Assembly: GCA_964477295.1 (NCBI GenBank)
Contig: CAYZEZ010000108.1
Span: 1-14,750, forward strand
DNA from: CAYZEZ01 sp964477295
GTDB lineage: Bacteria > Bacteroidota > Bacteroidia > Bacteroidales > SM23-62
DNA length: 14,750 bases
Direction of reading: 5' to 3'
In this document: positions 13,700 to 14,750 of the stretch, piece after piece
How positions within the stretch are numbered: position 1 is the stretch's first letter
Layout of the letters: each line of letters begins with the position of its first letter
Notes under the pieces: generated by a model
The model's input: only the letters and a program-made list of their open reading frames with translations
Database searches by the model: none
What the model was told of the DNA's origin: nothing
Program-made: the position numbers and the translations under genes

Positions 13700-14750
13700 A
13701 TGAAAACTGATCCCGCAAGCAGAATACAAGATTTACGCCAGTTTGGGGAATTCGGGGGAGTGAATCCCTCCATCACTGATTCCTCCACCTATACTTTTCT
13801 TGAGGCCGGCACCATGGAAGACACATTCCATGGCGGTACAGAAGGTTGCTTTCTCTATTCCCGTCACTGGAACCCGACAAATAAATACCTGGCCGATGCA
13901 CTCGCTGCTATGGAAAATACAGAATCAGCCTGGATTACAGCATCCGGTATGGCAGCAATAACCTGTTCCATCCTGCAGCTTTGCAATGCGGGTGATCATA
14001 TTGTCACCAGTGTGACTACCTATGGAGGCACATTCGCATTTCTGAAAAATTACCTCCCAAAATTCAACATCGAGGTGAGCTTTGTGAACATTGCCGATCT
14101 GGAAAGTATTAAGAAGGCTATTCGTCCCAATACCCGCCTCATCTATACTGAAACGATCACCAATCCGCTGCTCCAGGTCGCTGATATCCCGGCCCTTTCT
14201 GAGATCGCACACCAGAACAACCTGTCGCTGATGATCGATAACACCTTCAGCCCGATGATCGTAACCCCGGCTGACAATGGGGCCGATATAGTTGTTTACA
14301 GTATGACCAAATTCATCAATGGGAAGAACGATTGCGTGGCAGGCGCAATATGTGGATCTGAGGAATTTATAAATAGCCTGTCTGACGTAAACACCGGAAC
14401 AGCTATGTTGCTTGGACCGGTACTTGATCCATTGCGCTCATCAAGCATACATAAGAACATGCATACCCTGCATGTCAGAATGAAGCAGCACAGCCGGAAT
14501 GCCATGTACCTGGCCAATAAATTTGCGGAAATTGGATTGCAGGTATTTTATCCCGGTATGGAAAACAATCCGTACCACGAAATGCTTAAGAAAATAATGA
14601 ATCCCGGTTTCGGTTTCGGGGGAATGCTTACCGTAGACTTCGGCAGTCATGAAACCTCAAACAAGGTCATGCAAACCCTGCAGGACAGCGATGTCGGATA
14701 CCTGGCGGTGAGCCTTGGATATTTTAAAACATTGTTCAGCTGTTCGGGTC
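13700..14750 (+). CDS. Cys/Met-metabolism PLP enzyme (gamma-lyase / gamma-synthase family), partial at right edge
   Basis: From the ATG at 13700 the frame is open to the window end (350 complete codons). Fold-type-I Cys/Met metabolism features are in order: YSRHWNPT (53-60, Tyr and Arg that hold the PLP phosphate), ASGMAAI (81-87), TTYGGT (106-111), MIDNTF (178-183, D180 at the ring nitrogen) and the PLP lysine K204 in YSMTKFINGKND. Family members release or replace the sulfur group of cysteine, homocysteine, methionine or acyl-homoserine. Two points argue against a classic methionine gamma-lyase. Position 110 is Gly where characterized enzymes have an active-site Cys in YGCTFAF, and the usual GH(S/G)D after the lysine is GKND. 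The exact reaction is open. It is divergent from the 12690-13499 gene. About 50 or more residues are missing beyond the edge. Confidence 0.9.
   Translation, partial: MKTDPASRIQDLRQFGEFGGVNPSITDSSTYTFLEAGTMEDTFHGGTEGCFLYSRHWNPTNKYLADALAAMENTESAWITASGMAAITCSILQLCNAGDHIVTSVTTYGGTFAFLKNYLPKFNIEVSFVNIADLESIKKAIRPNTRLIYTETITNPLLQVADIPALSEIAHQNNLSLMIDNTFSPMIVTPADNGADIVVYSMTKFINGKNDCVAGAICGSEEFINSLSDVNTGTAMLLGPVLDPLRSSSIHKNMHTLHVRMKQHSRNAMYLANKFAEIGLQVFYPGMENNPYHEMLKKIMNPGFGFGGMLTVDFGSHETSNKVMQTLQDSDVGYLAVSLGYFKTLFSCSG

Overview
The window looks like chromosomal DNA from a member of the Bacteroidota, probably Bacteroidales or Marinilabiliales-like. The support is gene content rather than any single marker: a MutL with the C-terminal sequence style of that phylum, paired rhomboid genes behind mutL, an endonuclease/exonuclease/phosphatase protein with an N-terminal membrane anchor, an exported carboxypeptidase-regulatory-like domain protein, a large WD40-caspase protein, and a TAnnTTTG-type -7 promoter element. 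The species cannot be named from this alone.

Layout from left to right. Positions 1-778 (minus strand) hold the N-terminal 259 codons of a ComM/YifB AAA+ protein that runs off the left edge. A divergent gap leads to a voltage-gated potassium channel with a C-terminal zinc ribbon (1007-1810, plus). After a small palindrome and a likely promoter comes a plus-strand group: a 95-residue tail-anchored protein (1935-2222), mutL (2225-4039), and two rhomboid proteases four bases apart (4189-5010 and 5015-5899). The gap 5900-6174 contains nested repeats: a palindromic repeat split by a 111 bp transposon-like element with 14 bp terminal inverted repeats and a 6 bp target duplication, itself carrying a REP-like hairpin.

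The centrepiece is 6175-10461, a 1428-residue exported protein. It has a signal peptide, about six ankyrin repeats, fourteen WD40 repeats (two seven-bladed propellers), a linker and beta-rich domain, a caspase-like peptidase domain with the His/Cys dyad intact, and an unassigned C-terminal domain. It sits between the rhomboids and a membrane-anchored endonuclease/exonuclease/phosphatase protein (10590-11729), where I would expect those genes to be adjacent in relatives, so it may be an insertion. The right part holds a minus-strand pair: an exported beta-domain protein (12690-13499) and a serine racemase/threonine dehydratase-type PLP enzyme (11707-12660). The latter overlaps the end of the preceding plus-strand gene by 23 bp. 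A plus-strand Cys/Met-metabolism PLP enzyme (13700 onward) is cut by the right edge.

Four intergenic gaps carry degenerate tandem repeats with a 7 bp period, each of different sequence. Two other gaps carry members of a CCGNCGG palindrome family. No tRNA, rRNA, CRISPR array or complete insertion sequence is visible, and no stretch above 300 bases lacks a gene. The most unusual items are the ankyrin-WD40-caspase protein and the nested repeat just upstream of it.
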